Assembly (NCBI GenBank): GCA_021648365.1
Contig: JAKISY010000070.1
Span: 1-24,870 of the forward strand
DNA: 24,870 nt
Reading direction: 5' to 3'
Source of the DNA: Verrucomicrobiales bacterium
GTDB lineage: Bacteria > Verrucomicrobiota > Verrucomicrobiia > Verrucomicrobiales > DEV007
Below are positions 13,602-21,435 of the stretch, piece after piece. Within the stretch, counting starts at the first letter, position 1, and each line of letters opens with the position of its first letter. The translations under genes were made by a program, and so were the position numbers. A model generated the notes under the pieces. The model saw nothing but the letters and a program-made list of their open reading frames with translations. It was not told the DNA's origin and did no database searches.

Positions 13602-14963
13602 TTAGAGTTTGCGCTTCCAGCGTTTCAACTGCTTGGCTATATTGGCTGGAGACGGTGCGCCGATGCCTTTGCGCGCTTTGAGGGCGGTGTCGATGTCGAG
13701 CACTCGATAGACGTCTGGGTCAAAAGCGTCGCTGACTTGTCGGTATTCGTCGAGGGTGAGGTCGGCGAAGGCTATGTTGTGTTTGAGGCTGTAGGCGGTG
13801 AGCTGTCCCATGATCTCGTGCGCTTGGCGGAAGGGGACTTTTTTCAAAACCAAATAGTCGGCGAGATCGGTCGCTAATAAAAAAGGATCGGAGGCGGCGG
13901 CTCGGGTGTTCTCGGTTTTGACCTTCATTGCGTCGATCATTTCTGCAAATACGGCGAGCGCAGCTTTGATGGTGTCGATGGCGTCGAACAGGGGTTCTTT
14001 GTCTTCCTGTAGATCGCGATTGTAAGTCATCGGCAGACCTTTGATGGTGGTTAGGATGGAAACTAGGTCACCGATGAGTCTGCCGGTCTTGCCTCGGGTC
14101 AACTCGGCGACGTCGGGATTTTTTTTCTGCGGCATCAGACTGGATCCGGTGGTGTGAGCGTCGCTGAGTTCGATGAAATCAAATTCGGCGGAAGCCCAGA
14201 GGATAACGTCTTCACTAAGACGAGATAGGTGGATGCCGGTGAGGGCGATGTCGAAAATCAGTTCGGCGATGTAGTCGCGGTCGCTGACGGCATCCATGCT
14301 GTTTTGGGTGATGGCGGGGAAGTCGAGTTCTTTGGCGATTTGTTTACGATCCAAAACGATGGTCGATCCGGCGAGTGCGCCTGAGCCGAGCGGCATGACG
14401 TTGACGCGTTTGTAAGCATCTCGCAGGCGCTGTGCGTCGCGGTCGAGCATTTCGACATAGGCGAGCAGGTGGTGGGCAAAGAGCACGGGCTGACCGCGCT
14501 GGAGGTGGGTGTAACCTGGCACCACGGCGTCTTGGTAGCGCTCTGCGGTGTTGATCAGGGACTGTTGCATTTGGGCGATCAGTTCGATGATGGCGGTGAT
14601 CTCGGCGCGGCAGTAGAGGCGGGTATCGAGCGCGACTTGATCGTTACGACTACGTGCGGTGTGCAAGCGAGCACCGGCGTCGCCGATTTTTTCTGTCAGA
14701 GCCGATTCGATATTCATGTGAATATCTTCGAGGCTGGTTTTGAACTGAAAATCACCCGCTTCGATTTCTTTGCAGATCTCTTTGAGTCCGCGAGTGATCG
14801 CTTGTTTTTCTTTGGCGGAGATCAGACCTGCGCTGCGCAGCGCATTGGCGTGGGCGATGGAGCCTTGCACGTCGTAGCTATAGAGACGCCAGTCGTAGGA
14901 GATCGATTCCCCGTAGAGCTGGACTAGATTTGAAGTTTCTGTTTGAAAACGGCCTTTCCACAT
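13602..14963 (-). CDS. argH: Argininosuccinate lyase
   Basis: A 453-residue protein of normal length with all family signatures: MWKGRF at the start, HTARSRNDQ (101-109), the catalytic-histidine motif YTHLQRGQP (151-159), and the fumarase/aspartase superfamily signature GSSLMPQKKNPD (273-284) with the catalytic serine loop. It cleaves argininosuccinate to arginine and fumarate, the last step of arginine biosynthesis, in the cytoplasm as a homotetramer. It is followed closely by the Nudix gene. No other arginine gene is nearby. No anomaly was seen. Confidence 0.97.
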   Translation of the reverse strand: MWKGRFQTETSNLVQLYGESISYDWRLYSYDVQGSIAHANALRSAGLISAKEKQAITRGLKEICKEIEAGDFQFKTSLEDIHMNIESALTEKIGDAGARLHTARSRNDQVALDTRLYCRAEITAIIELIAQMQQSLINTAERYQDAVVPGYTHLQRGQPVLFAHHLLAYVEMLDRDAQRLRDAYKRVNVMPLGSGALAGSTIVLDRKQIAKELDFPAITQNSMDAVSDRDYIAELIFDIALTGIHLSRLSEDVILWASAEFDFIELSDAHTTGSSLMPQKKNPDVAELTRGKTGRLIGDLVSILTTIKGLPMTYNRDLQEDKEPLFDAIDTIKAALAVFAEMIDAMKVKTENTRAAASDPFLLATDLADYLVLKKVPFRQAHEIMGQLTAYSLKHNIAFADLTLDEYRQVSDAFDPDVYRVLDIDTALKARKGIGAPSPANIAKQLKRWKRKL

Positions 14964-15055
14964 GATGCCCTATCTAAATCCGCAAGCTGCCATGTTGCAA
15001 GCGAGATCACTGGCAGATTTGTAGGGGCAGGGGAGTAGGGTGCGTTTTGCTCACC

Positions 15056-15090
15056 ATGAAGATCATGAAAGCCATGAAGGTTAAGAAATG
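15056..15090 (+). repeat. ATGAAG-type 9-base periodic repeat, copy 1
   Basis: Reads ATGAAGATC, ATGAAAGCC, ATGAAGGTT, then AAGAAATG: three 9-base units starting ATGAA. A similar array occurs at 24144. It lies between the argH start and the fur stop, outside genes. Confidence 0.6.
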
Positions 15091-15115
15091 ATGGGCAGTA
15101 GCTATTGCGTCAGGC

Positions 15116-15598
15116 TCAGGCTTTGGCTTTTTTGCATTTACCTGTGCTTTGAAATTCTTGGCAACGTGCTTCGATACGGATCTCCTTGTGCACCGAGCTG
15201 AAACCGAGGCGGCGGGTGACGCAATCCTCAAGTACTGCCATGTGTTCATCAGCGAACTCGATGACTTTACCGCAATCTAGACAGATCAGATGATTGTGGT
15301 TGGGGTGATCTACAAAGTTAGGGTCGTAGTATTTTTGATCGCGACCGAGATCGATTTCTTGTAACAGTCCGCTCTCAGTGAGCAAGGACAGGGTGCGATA
15401 GAGGGTGGCGCGCGAGGTGGAGGGGGCAATTTTGCGTGCCATGTCCCAGAGTTCTTCGGCGGTGAAGTGGGAATCGGTGCCGAAAGCGGCGGCTACGATG
15501 ACGTCGCGTTGCCCGGTGCGGCGTAATCCTTTTTCCTTGATGAATGCTTCGAAGCGGTCAAGGATGGCTGGATCTATGTCAGAGGCTGGTGTTTTCAA
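15116..15598 (-). CDS. fur: Fur-family metal-responsive regulator
   Basis: A 160-residue protein with the Fur fold. The N-terminal winged helix (~10-85) includes KGLRRTGQRDVIV and the recognition region STSRATLYRTLSLLTESGLL. The C-terminal metal-binding and dimer domain has the DHPNHNHLICLDCGKVIEF motif, with its His ligands and one CxxC pair. The second structural cysteine pair is not a CxxC but two cysteines nine residues apart (RCQEFQSTGKC). Family members sense iron, zinc or peroxide; which one cannot be told from sequence, so the gene symbol is for the family. It is transcribed away from the M23 peptidase gene, sharing a ~150-base divergent intergenic region. No convincing Fur box was seen there. 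Confidence 0.88.
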   Translation of the reverse strand: MKTPASDIDPAILDRFEAFIKEKGLRRTGQRDVIVAAAFGTDSHFTAEELWDMARKIAPSTSRATLYRTLSLLTESGLLQEIDLGRDQKYYDPNFVDHPNHNHLICLDCGKVIEFADEHMAVLEDCVTRRLGFSSVHKEIRIEARCQEFQSTGKCKKAKA

Positions 15599-15749
15599 AG
15601 TAAGTGGGATGCTGGGCTGCGATCAAGATGTTATACTGCAACCTAGTGCGGTGAAGGTGGCTAGGTCAATACTGGAATGTGGACAGGGGTGCATTTTAGG
15701 AAATTCGAATTGTGGCTGGTATTTTGCTGATAGCAGTTAAACTGAGACT

Positions 15750-16547
15750 ATGGATGATTTGGATTGGAAGCGGCACTTGTCGGAATTGAGGCATCAGGTA
15801 TTGCCAGTATTTTTGGCAGTGTTGGCATGTTTGGCGGCGCTGCTGATCTGGATGGCTCCTGCAGAAAAGGCGGTGGAGACTCAGGAAGAGGATTCAGAGC
15901 CTTCGCGAGTGGCTTTGTTAAACGTGGACGAAGAGGGCGATTTTGATCCTGCTTTCATCCTGCTGCGTCCAGTGGAGTTGGCGCGCGCGCCATTGCAGAC
16001 GCGAGTGGATTTTCCCTTGGGCAGTGCTGGCGGTGCGTTTTCTTATAATGCGCAGCCCTTTTTAGAAAACAAGCACTTGGGCGAGGATTTTAACGGTATC
16101 GGAGGTTGGGATTCGGATTTGGGCGATGCGGTGTATGCGGTGGCAGATGGCGAAGTGGTCTATGCTGGTTGGCCTGCGGACGGGTGGGGGCGAGTGTTGA
16201 CGGTGCTGCACCGCGATCAAGAGGGGCAATTGTTCCAGACTTTTTACGCGCATCTCAATCGTATAGACTTGCCTGTCGGGGCGCGGGTGAGGAGAGGGCA
16301 GAAGCTGGGAACAGTAGGCAAAGGAGATGGACGCTACTTGGCGCACTTGCATTTTGAGTTCAAGGATGGGTCAATGATCGCAGCTGGACCCGGTTATGCA
16401 GACCAAAGTCGAGGGCGTCGATCTGGCGAGCAATGGATTTTATCGAGTCGAGTCGGATTAGAGGATCGACTCAATAGGGCCATTTCGGGACCTAGTCCGA
16501 ATGCTTCTGAATCTGTGATCGGGGTGAATACGAACGTTTCGCATTAG
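15750..16547 (+). CDS. Membrane-anchored M23 metallopeptidase
   Basis: A 265-residue protein with one N-terminal membrane segment (~19-36, VLPVFLAVLACLAALLIWM) and no cleavage motif, then a periplasmic M23/LytM domain (~85-235). The zinc ligands are present: H109 and D113 (KHLGEDF) and H201 within H199-L-H201-F-E; H168 (FYAHL) is the additional catalytic-region histidine. With a full ligand set it is probably an active peptidoglycan endopeptidase rather than a LytM activator. Only short linkers surround the domain; no LysM or coiled coil is seen. The ATG at 15750 puts the anchor at the expected place. Confidence 0.9.
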   Translation: MDDLDWKRHLSELRHQVLPVFLAVLACLAALLIWMAPAEKAVETQEEDSEPSRVALLNVDEEGDFDPAFILLRPVELARAPLQTRVDFPLGSAGGAFSYNAQPFLENKHLGEDFNGIGGWDSDLGDAVYAVADGEVVYAGWPADGWGRVLTVLHRDQEGQLFQTFYAHLNRIDLPVGARVRRGQKLGTVGKGDGRYLAHLHFEFKDGSMIAAGPGYADQSRGRRSGEQWILSSRVGLEDRLNRAISGPSPNASESVIGVNTNVSH

Positions 16548-16616
16548 AAGCGCAGAGGAAAGCGGGCTTTTTCGGCAAGTGCCAGCAAGGAATCATGCTG
16601 GGGAAAGTGGAAAATA

Positions 16617-16704
16617 CCAGAGGACTGCGGCAATGATGAACAAGCTACCGTTGCTGCCTTCCGACCCTGGCGGAGTTCGCAAGCCAATATTCCGCAGCCT
16701 CTGG
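16617..16704 (-). ncRNA. ffs: Small bacterial signal recognition particle RNA (4.5S)
   Basis: On the minus strand the region has the diagnostic domain IV core: GGTCGGAAGGCAGCA facing a CGCCAGG strand, with the conserved GGAA-type tetraloop. The ends close with long arms: CCAGAGG plus CTGCGG at 16617-16630 pair with CCGCAG plus CCTCTGG at 16692-16704. About 88-100 nt, a standard short SRP RNA without an Alu domain. It binds Ffh for co-translational membrane targeting. Confidence 0.9.
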
Positions 16705-16979
16705 CAATGCGATTCTACATCGAAATGACTTAGGATCAACTGTTGATTCGGGTAAAAAATTGATCGAGGGAAATCGTCGATAAAGAAGAGAGTCAGGGTT
16801 TAATATCAGGAATTCAGGATTATCAGGAAATATAAAAGATTATAAATTTTTTCAAATTGATGAAGAATTTGGTTGTATCTGACGCCAGAAATCGCTAGTC
16901 TCACATTTAATTGTATTGAAATGCGTAGAATCGAAGGTTCTGCGCGAGTAATTTTATTTTATAACATCCAGATTAAGTC
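16705..16979. promoter_or_regulatory. AT-rich leader before the coiled-coil cluster
   Basis: A 275-base gap, more AT-rich than its surroundings, which should hold the SRP RNA promoter (minus) and the promoter of the cluster starting at 16980 (plus). A hairpin at 16923-16945 (GCGTAGAA with TTCTGCGC, one G-T pair) lies 35 bases before the start codon. A TATAAC box near 16960 is possible but too close to the ATG to be certain. Confidence 0.35.
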
Positions 16980-18002
16980 ATGTGGAAAGGTCTATTAATC
17001 GTTTCAGCGCTCATTTTAGCAGGAGCTGCTTATTTGGGATTCGAGAACAACAAGAGTTTCGAAATTCTTCATAAGGATCGCCTCAATCAGCAAAAATTGC
17101 TGGCGGATGTGAAAGCCAAATTGGAAAGCAACATCGTTGCGCTCAAAACAGAGGTGGATGCTACGGATCAACTGGTTCAAGAAGCAGAGGGTTTGAATAC
17201 CAAGCTAACGGTAGCCAAAGGTAAGGAGTCCGACTATAAAGGGCAGATCGAAGCTTTGACTGCTCAGATGAGTTCAGCTAATGCGATGTTAAAGAAAGGG
17301 GAAGACTTCATGCGTGAAGTGCCAGACATCGAAGCCCGTAAGATGCAGATGGCAGAGTTGCAAAATCAGATTCAAGAAGAAGAGAGTGCTACTCAAAATG
17401 TGCAATTACAGGTAGCTGAAGTGAATACGCGTCGCGAGAGACTGCAATCGGCAGCGACTGAGTTGCAAGCACTAGTGAATGACCAGAACGCAGGAAGAAT
17501 TCGTGGTCCGTTCAAGAGCACTGTAAGGAAAGCTTTCAACAATTGGGGATTTGTGATTGTAGGAGCTGGTAACGACCAAGGCGTTATCAATCGGGCGCAG
17601 TTGGATGTGACACGACGCGGACAGCCGATTTGTAAGTTGTTGGTGACGACGGTCGAGCCAGGCGAGTGTGTGGCGGAGATCATTCCGGGTTCGATGTCAC
17701 CTGGTCAAGCGATCCAGCCAGGGGACGATGTTTCTAAGACGAATCTTCCTATACCTAAATCTCTTCCAGCAGCGGGCGCAGCACCTGCAAAGGGTGATGT
17801 GCCAACACCAGCGCTACCGGAGTCAGCGCCAGGAGACGCTACTTTACCACCAGCAGGAGAGTTGATGCCAGACGCGGCTCCTGCAGCCCCTGCAGCAGCA
17901 GGCATGCCTGCTGGCGCGGATGTGGATCCTTTCGCTCCAGCAAAACCAGCGGCACCAGCCACTCCAGCAAAACCTGATGTGGACTCGGATCCGTTTAAAT
18001 AG
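16980..18002 (+). CDS. Membrane-anchored coiled-coil protein with C-terminal beta domain and Pro/Ala tail
   Basis: Not a family I can name. A 340-residue protein with an N-terminal membrane anchor (~4-20), a long Glu/Gln/Lys-rich coiled coil (~25-168), a compact beta-rich domain (~175-253, NNWGFVIVGAGNDQGVIN to PGDDV) and a Pro/Ala-rich tail (254-340) with two DPF motifs. The beta domain matches that of the next gene (shared WGFV-V-x-AG, RG, PGD), so the two are paralogues. The topology suggests an inner-membrane protein with the coiled coil and tail in the periplasm. No clear Shine-Dalgarno precedes the ATG. A role in envelope structure is an inference from topology only. Confidence 0.8.
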   Translation: MWKGLLIVSALILAGAAYLGFENNKSFEILHKDRLNQQKLLADVKAKLESNIVALKTEVDATDQLVQEAEGLNTKLTVAKGKESDYKGQIEALTAQMSSANAMLKKGEDFMREVPDIEARKMQMAELQNQIQEEESATQNVQLQVAEVNTRRERLQSAATELQALVNDQNAGRIRGPFKSTVRKAFNNWGFVIVGAGNDQGVINRAQLDVTRRGQPICKLLVTTVEPGECVAEIIPGSMSPGQAIQPGDDVSKTNLPIPKSLPAAGAAPAKGDVPTPALPESAPGDATLPPAGELMPDAAPAAPAAAGMPAGADVDPFAPAKPAAPATPAKPDVDSDPFK

Positions 18003-18075
18003 AGTAAAGAAAGTTTCAATAGGGTGAGAACCCAGAGAGAAGTATAAGTTTCGACGATTATTAGCGTTTTTTGAT

Positions 18076-18855
18076 ATGAAAAGAGTAGTTTTAGCAATAG
18101 CAATCCTTTGCATGGCGGTAGCCGCCTTTTTTGGAGTCACCAACAAACAAACTCGTGACAATGATATATTGGAGCGTGATGAGGCAAAGCAAGAGTATGG
18201 TGTCACTAATGACAAACTTAATGTAAAAGAGAAAGAGTTAGCTGATGCTAAAGTCTCTCGCCAGACAGCACAGGACGCCAAAGACCAGACTAGTGCAGAG
18301 CTGTCTGCTCTTGCTCAGTCACTGAAACGACAAGAGTCCACGATTGCAAAATCGAAGGAGGAGCTGGCAAAAATCGATATTCAGCAAAAGGAAATCGATT
18401 TGGCAGTTAAAAAACTCGATGGCATCACCAGTGTGGCAGAGCTGATTGAAAAGGAAAAAGCTTTGCAAGACACTTTGGCAGAGAAAAAAGTAGCTAAGGC
18501 TGAATCGGATAAGAAGTTGGTAGCATCTACGAAGTTGGAAAAAGTGGTTGAGACCCAAGTAAGAACTTTGGAGAAAAATCAAATCGAGCGTGCTAAGACT
18601 ATCGCCCTGAATGGTTTGGAAGCCACGGTGGTGGCAGTGAATAAAGATTGGGGATTTGTGATGGTGAACGCAGGGATGGCTTTGGGCGTGAGTGGTTCTT
18701 CCTCTTTATTGGTCAAGCGCGGTGAAGAGTTGATTGCTCGTTTGCGGATCGTGACTTTGGCTCCAGACATGGTCGTTTGTGATGTGGTAGCGGATTCGGT
18801 CGCTAAAGGCGCTCGTGTGATGCCGGGTGACAAAGTTATTTTTGAAGCCAATTGA
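18076..18855 (+). CDS. Membrane-anchored coiled-coil protein, paralogue of the preceding gene
   Basis: A 259-residue protein with an N-terminal membrane segment (~4-20, VVLAIAILCMAVAAFFG), a coiled coil rich in Lys/Glu/Gln (~30-178), and a C-terminal beta-rich domain (~182-257). The latter contains NKDWGFVMVNAGMALGVSGS, LLVKRGEELIARLRI and MPGDKVIFE, corresponding element by element to the C-terminal domain of the gene before it. It lacks the Pro/Ala/DPF tail. It starts 73 bases after the previous stop, with no obvious terminator between, so both are probably co-transcribed. No recognised enzyme motif. It may form a hetero-oligomer with its paralogue; this is inference. Confidence 0.82.
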   Translation: MKRVVLAIAILCMAVAAFFGVTNKQTRDNDILERDEAKQEYGVTNDKLNVKEKELADAKVSRQTAQDAKDQTSAELSALAQSLKRQESTIAKSKEELAKIDIQQKEIDLAVKKLDGITSVAELIEKEKALQDTLAEKKVAKAESDKKLVASTKLEKVVETQVRTLEKNQIERAKTIALNGLEATVVAVNKDWGFVMVNAGMALGVSGSSSLLVKRGEELIARLRIVTLAPDMVVCDVVADSVAKGARVMPGDKVIFEAN

Positions 18856-18899
18856 TTTTGTAGATCGAAGCTAGTCAGTATTTAAGCGCTTTTCTCGGT

Positions 18900-19085
18900 A
18901 TGAAAAAAAATCTGATCAAATTCATCTCGATAGTATGTATTGGCGGTGTAGCAGTTGTAGCATCTAGTTGTGCAACGGATAAAACGCCGAAACCGCCGCA
19001 TGAGAGGATCAATACAATCCCTCACAATCGCCCTCAATCGTGGGAAGGTGGCTCACCTTTTGGTGGGTTTGGGCAGTCGCGATAA
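18900..19085 (+). CDS. Small lipoprotein
   Basis: A 61-residue protein with a lipoprotein signal: positive N-terminus (MKKNLIKF), hydrophobic core (ISIVCIGGVAVVA) and lipobox ending SSC at residue 23. The mature part is about 39 residues, Pro/His/Asn-rich (KPPHERINTIPHNRPQSWEG), and ends in a Gly/Phe-rich stretch. It starts 44 bases after the coiled-coil paralogue on the same strand and probably belongs to the same unit. I cannot assign a function; its size and lipid anchor suggest an accessory envelope component. Confidence 0.75.
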   Translation: MKKNLIKFISIVCIGGVAVVASSCATDKTPKPPHERINTIPHNRPQSWEGGSPFGGFGQSR

Positions 19086-19196
19086 GGCGGCGGTGGCTCG
19101 GAGGTATGGCAGGTTCTCCCCTTACGCACGCGTTTGCGCCATCCATTACTAGTGAATTGAGATTGCCGATGGTGTAGAGCTGTGTCTTAGTTCCTG

Positions 19197-19904
19197 ATGA
19201 TCATAAAAAAATCCACCACCACTTTCGTCGCCGCTCTGTTTGTTTTATTGAGCTCCGCTCTTAATGCTGGAGCTGCCGATAGCGAAGGTTTTGTCAGTAT
19301 CTTTAATGGCAAGGATTTGAGCGGCTGGAAGGCGGGTTCGGAAAATCCTGATTCGTTTGCGGTGAAGGATGGTTTGTTGGTGGTCGATGGACCACGATGC
19401 CATCTCTTTTATACAGGTGAGGTGGGTGGTGCAGATTTCAAGGGTTTTGAATTGAAGCTGAAAGCCAAAACTACTAAAGGCTCCAATGGAGGTGTGTATT
19501 TCCACACTAAATTCCAAGATGAGGGCTGGCCGAAAAAGGGTTATGAAGCACAGGTGAATTCAACTCACGGCGATCCTAAAAAAACGGGTAGCTTGTATGC
19601 AGTGAAAAATATATGGGTGGGGGATATTCCAAAAAGAGGCAAAAATCCTAACGATACCTATGTCAAGGTAGCTCCTAGTAAAGACGGAGAATGGTTTGAT
19701 TATCATATCATTGTCAAAGGTAAAACGATTGAGATCAAAGTGAATGGCAAAACGACGGTGAAATACACTGAGCCTGCCGATGGTAGTGATCCAATCCCCG
19801 GCAATCCGGGGCGTAAACTGAGTAGTGGCACGATAGCTCTACAAGCTCACGATGCTAAGAGCGTGGTGTATTACAAAAACATCCGCTTGAAGGTGACCGA
19901 TTAA
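19197..19904 (+). CDS. Secreted DUF1080 (3-keto-disaccharide hydrolase-like) protein
   Basis: A 235-residue protein with a signal peptide (~1-27) and one DUF1080 domain. Family features are EGFVSIFNGKDLSGWKAG at the start of the mature protein, then FELKLKAKTTKGSNGGVYFH, the GYEAQVN segment, and the final SGTIALQAHDAKSVVYYKNI strand. DUF1080 has a concanavalin-like beta-sandwich fold and is greatly expanded in PVC bacteria; some members hydrolyse 3-keto-glycosides, but most have no assigned substrate. It stands alone and is followed at once by a terminator whose stem starts inside the stop codon. It likely acts on carbohydrates in the periplasm. Confidence 0.9.
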   Translation: MIIKKSTTTFVAALFVLLSSALNAGAADSEGFVSIFNGKDLSGWKAGSENPDSFAVKDGLLVVDGPRCHLFYTGEVGGADFKGFELKLKAKTTKGSNGGVYFHTKFQDEGWPKKGYEAQVNSTHGDPKKTGSLYAVKNIWVGDIPKRGKNPNDTYVKVAPSKDGEWFDYHIIVKGKTIEIKVNGKTTVKYTEPADGSDPIPGNPGRKLSSGTIALQAHDAKSVVYYKNIRLKVTD

Positions 19905-19926
19905 TTGTCTGGGCGGACAATTTTTT
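19903..19926 (+). terminator. Rho-independent terminator after the DUF1080 gene
   Basis: AATTGTC (19903-19909) and GACAATT (19916-19922) form a perfect 7-bp stem around a 6-base loop and run into six T (19921-19926). The stem begins within the TAA stop codon of the preceding gene. Confidence 0.92.
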
Positions 19927-19976
19927 GGCAGTAAATTGAGGGGTGGTATCTGGCTATTGCCCTGTGAACTACCTTG

Positions 19977-20972
19977 TCAGGGTTTGCTGAGCATGGGGTA
20001 GTCCAGATCAAAACGGCTGGAGGGCTTCTCATCAAATTTGCCTAGTGCAGGATTGTAAGTAAAGACTTCGATCTTATTGGCCTCGGGTTGGAAGGTCATG
20101 TAACGCAGCCAAGATTCGCCGCCATGGTTTAAGGCTTGGTAATTGCTGAGCAATTGATGGACTTGATTACCATGATCTCCAGTTGAAGTGAGCATGGCTT
20201 CGCCACCCACGTGACCGCAAAGAACCATGAATATGTTCTGGTGTTTCTTGACGAATTTTTGCCACATTTGCTCACCGAGATTGCCTTTGACCTTCATGCC
20301 TTTACTAGTGCGCGTTTTGTTGCCGTTCAGGTAGGAATGGGTCAATACGATCACGCGGTGATCGGGGTGTTTTTTTACCACTTGATTTGCCCAGTCTAAT
20401 ACCGCGTCGCGAGGTTTGCACTCGAGCGCGATGATCATGAATTTCAAACCTGCAGATTTGAAGTGATACCAAGAATTGTCGTGACGTTTTTCATCAAAGG
20501 TACCACCAAATTCAGAGCGCTTGGCGTATTTTTCACGCGGAAAGAATTCATTGAAGTGGGTCTCTCGGTTGACGGCAGTGGTATAGGAATGTTCGTTTTT
20601 GTCGGTTTTTTTGTAGCCTATGTCATGATTACCCAAGCACATGCAGTAGGGGACTTTGCCGTCGAGTTTGGACATGGCTTTTTTGGCAATAGCCCATTCT
20701 TCGGGGTAGTCCGTTTGAACAATGTCGCCTTCGTGAACGAGGAAGGAGATATTGAGGCGCTTCTGGTTGGCGGCTGTCCACTCGGTTTGTTTGAAAAAAT
20801 AGCGTTGCAGGTTATCATCCTTCCACGTGCGCTGCTTGTGGCGGGTATCGCAGTAGCCCTGGGTGTCGGGCAGAACCACGATGGTGAAGGGTTCGACTGC
20901 TTGCAAGGAAGTGAGGTTTAGAAACCCAGTCAGTAGTGGGAGCAGTAAGTATTTTGTGAAAGTAGATGGCAT
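19977..20972 (-). CDS. Secreted calcineurin-like metallophosphoesterase
   Basis: A 331-residue protein with a signal peptide (~1-25) and a calcineurin-like phosphoesterase domain. The five motif groups are visible: VVLPDTQGY (DxQ in place of the usual DxH), HEGDIVQ (GD), CLGNHDIGY (GNHD), VIVLTHSYL (H) and LCGHVGGEA (GHxG). D-x-Q at motif I is typical of the secreted PVC subfamily. It hydrolyses phosphoester bonds using two metal ions; substrate unknown. It converges with the DUF1080 gene and lies downstream of tRNA-Arg on the same strand. Confidence 0.9.
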   Translation of the reverse strand: MPSTFTKYLLLPLLTGFLNLTSLQAVEPFTIVVLPDTQGYCDTRHKQRTWKDDNLQRYFFKQTEWTAANQKRLNISFLVHEGDIVQTDYPEEWAIAKKAMSKLDGKVPYCMCLGNHDIGYKKTDKNEHSYTTAVNRETHFNEFFPREKYAKRSEFGGTFDEKRHDNSWYHFKSAGLKFMIIALECKPRDAVLDWANQVVKKHPDHRVIVLTHSYLNGNKTRTSKGMKVKGNLGEQMWQKFVKKHQNIFMVLCGHVGGEAMLTSTGDHGNQVHQLLSNYQALNHGGESWLRYMTFQPEANKIEVFTYNPALGKFDEKPSSRFDLDYPMLSKP

Positions 20973-21237
20973 GATAATAGAGTTTGATGGGCAATAACTT
21001 GAAGCACAAGAGGAGCTAGGTCAAACTAAGCGGTGCGTTATTCACTCGCGCTCATCAACTCAAGGAGTTTCCCTAGCGCGTATCAGAATCTCCGCGCCTG
21101 TATTAGGTCCGATATTGACGTCGAGGAACGTCGCCTAGCTGGCAAAAGAAAAGTGCTGTTGAGCCAATCGCATTCCAAAGATGCGATAAAGGAAAAATCG
21201 CTCGTTCAGACTGGTAGGCTACAGCCCTTATTCTATA

Positions 21238-21314
21238 TGGTGCGCCCTACAGGACTCGAACCTGTGACCTACGGATTAGAAATCCGTTGCTCTATCCAGC
21301 TGAGCTAAGGGCGC
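21238..21314 (-). tRNA. tRNA-Arg (anticodon TCT), CCA encoded
   Basis: On the minus strand a complete cloverleaf: acceptor GCGCCCT paired with AGGGCGC, a D arm (AGCTCAGCTGGATAGAGC), an anticodon stem ACGGA/TCCGT around TTTCTAA giving anticodon TCT, a T arm with GGTTCGAGTCC, discriminator A, and CCA encoded at 21238-21240. It reads AGA codons. 77 nt including CCA. Confidence 0.96.
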
Positions 21315-21435
21315 TTATAGAACTTCTACTGTGTCCATTGCAGCGGGTTTCGCAAGGGAATAGATGCAAAGAGTTTCACAAAAGTTTAGAAAAACTCCAT
21401 GCAATCTGTCGTGGAGAGTGGACGCTAGGCGAGCA

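Noticed and set aside
15599..15749. Fur box in the divergent fur/M23 promoter region
   Set aside because: No stretch close to the GATAATGATAATCATTATC consensus or a clear inverted repeat was found.
21033..21308. 91-codon plus-strand open frame ending VRPTGLEPVTYGLEIRC
   Set aside because: Its C-terminal part is the antisense of tRNA-Arg, a well-known source of false protein annotations; the rest shows no protein features.
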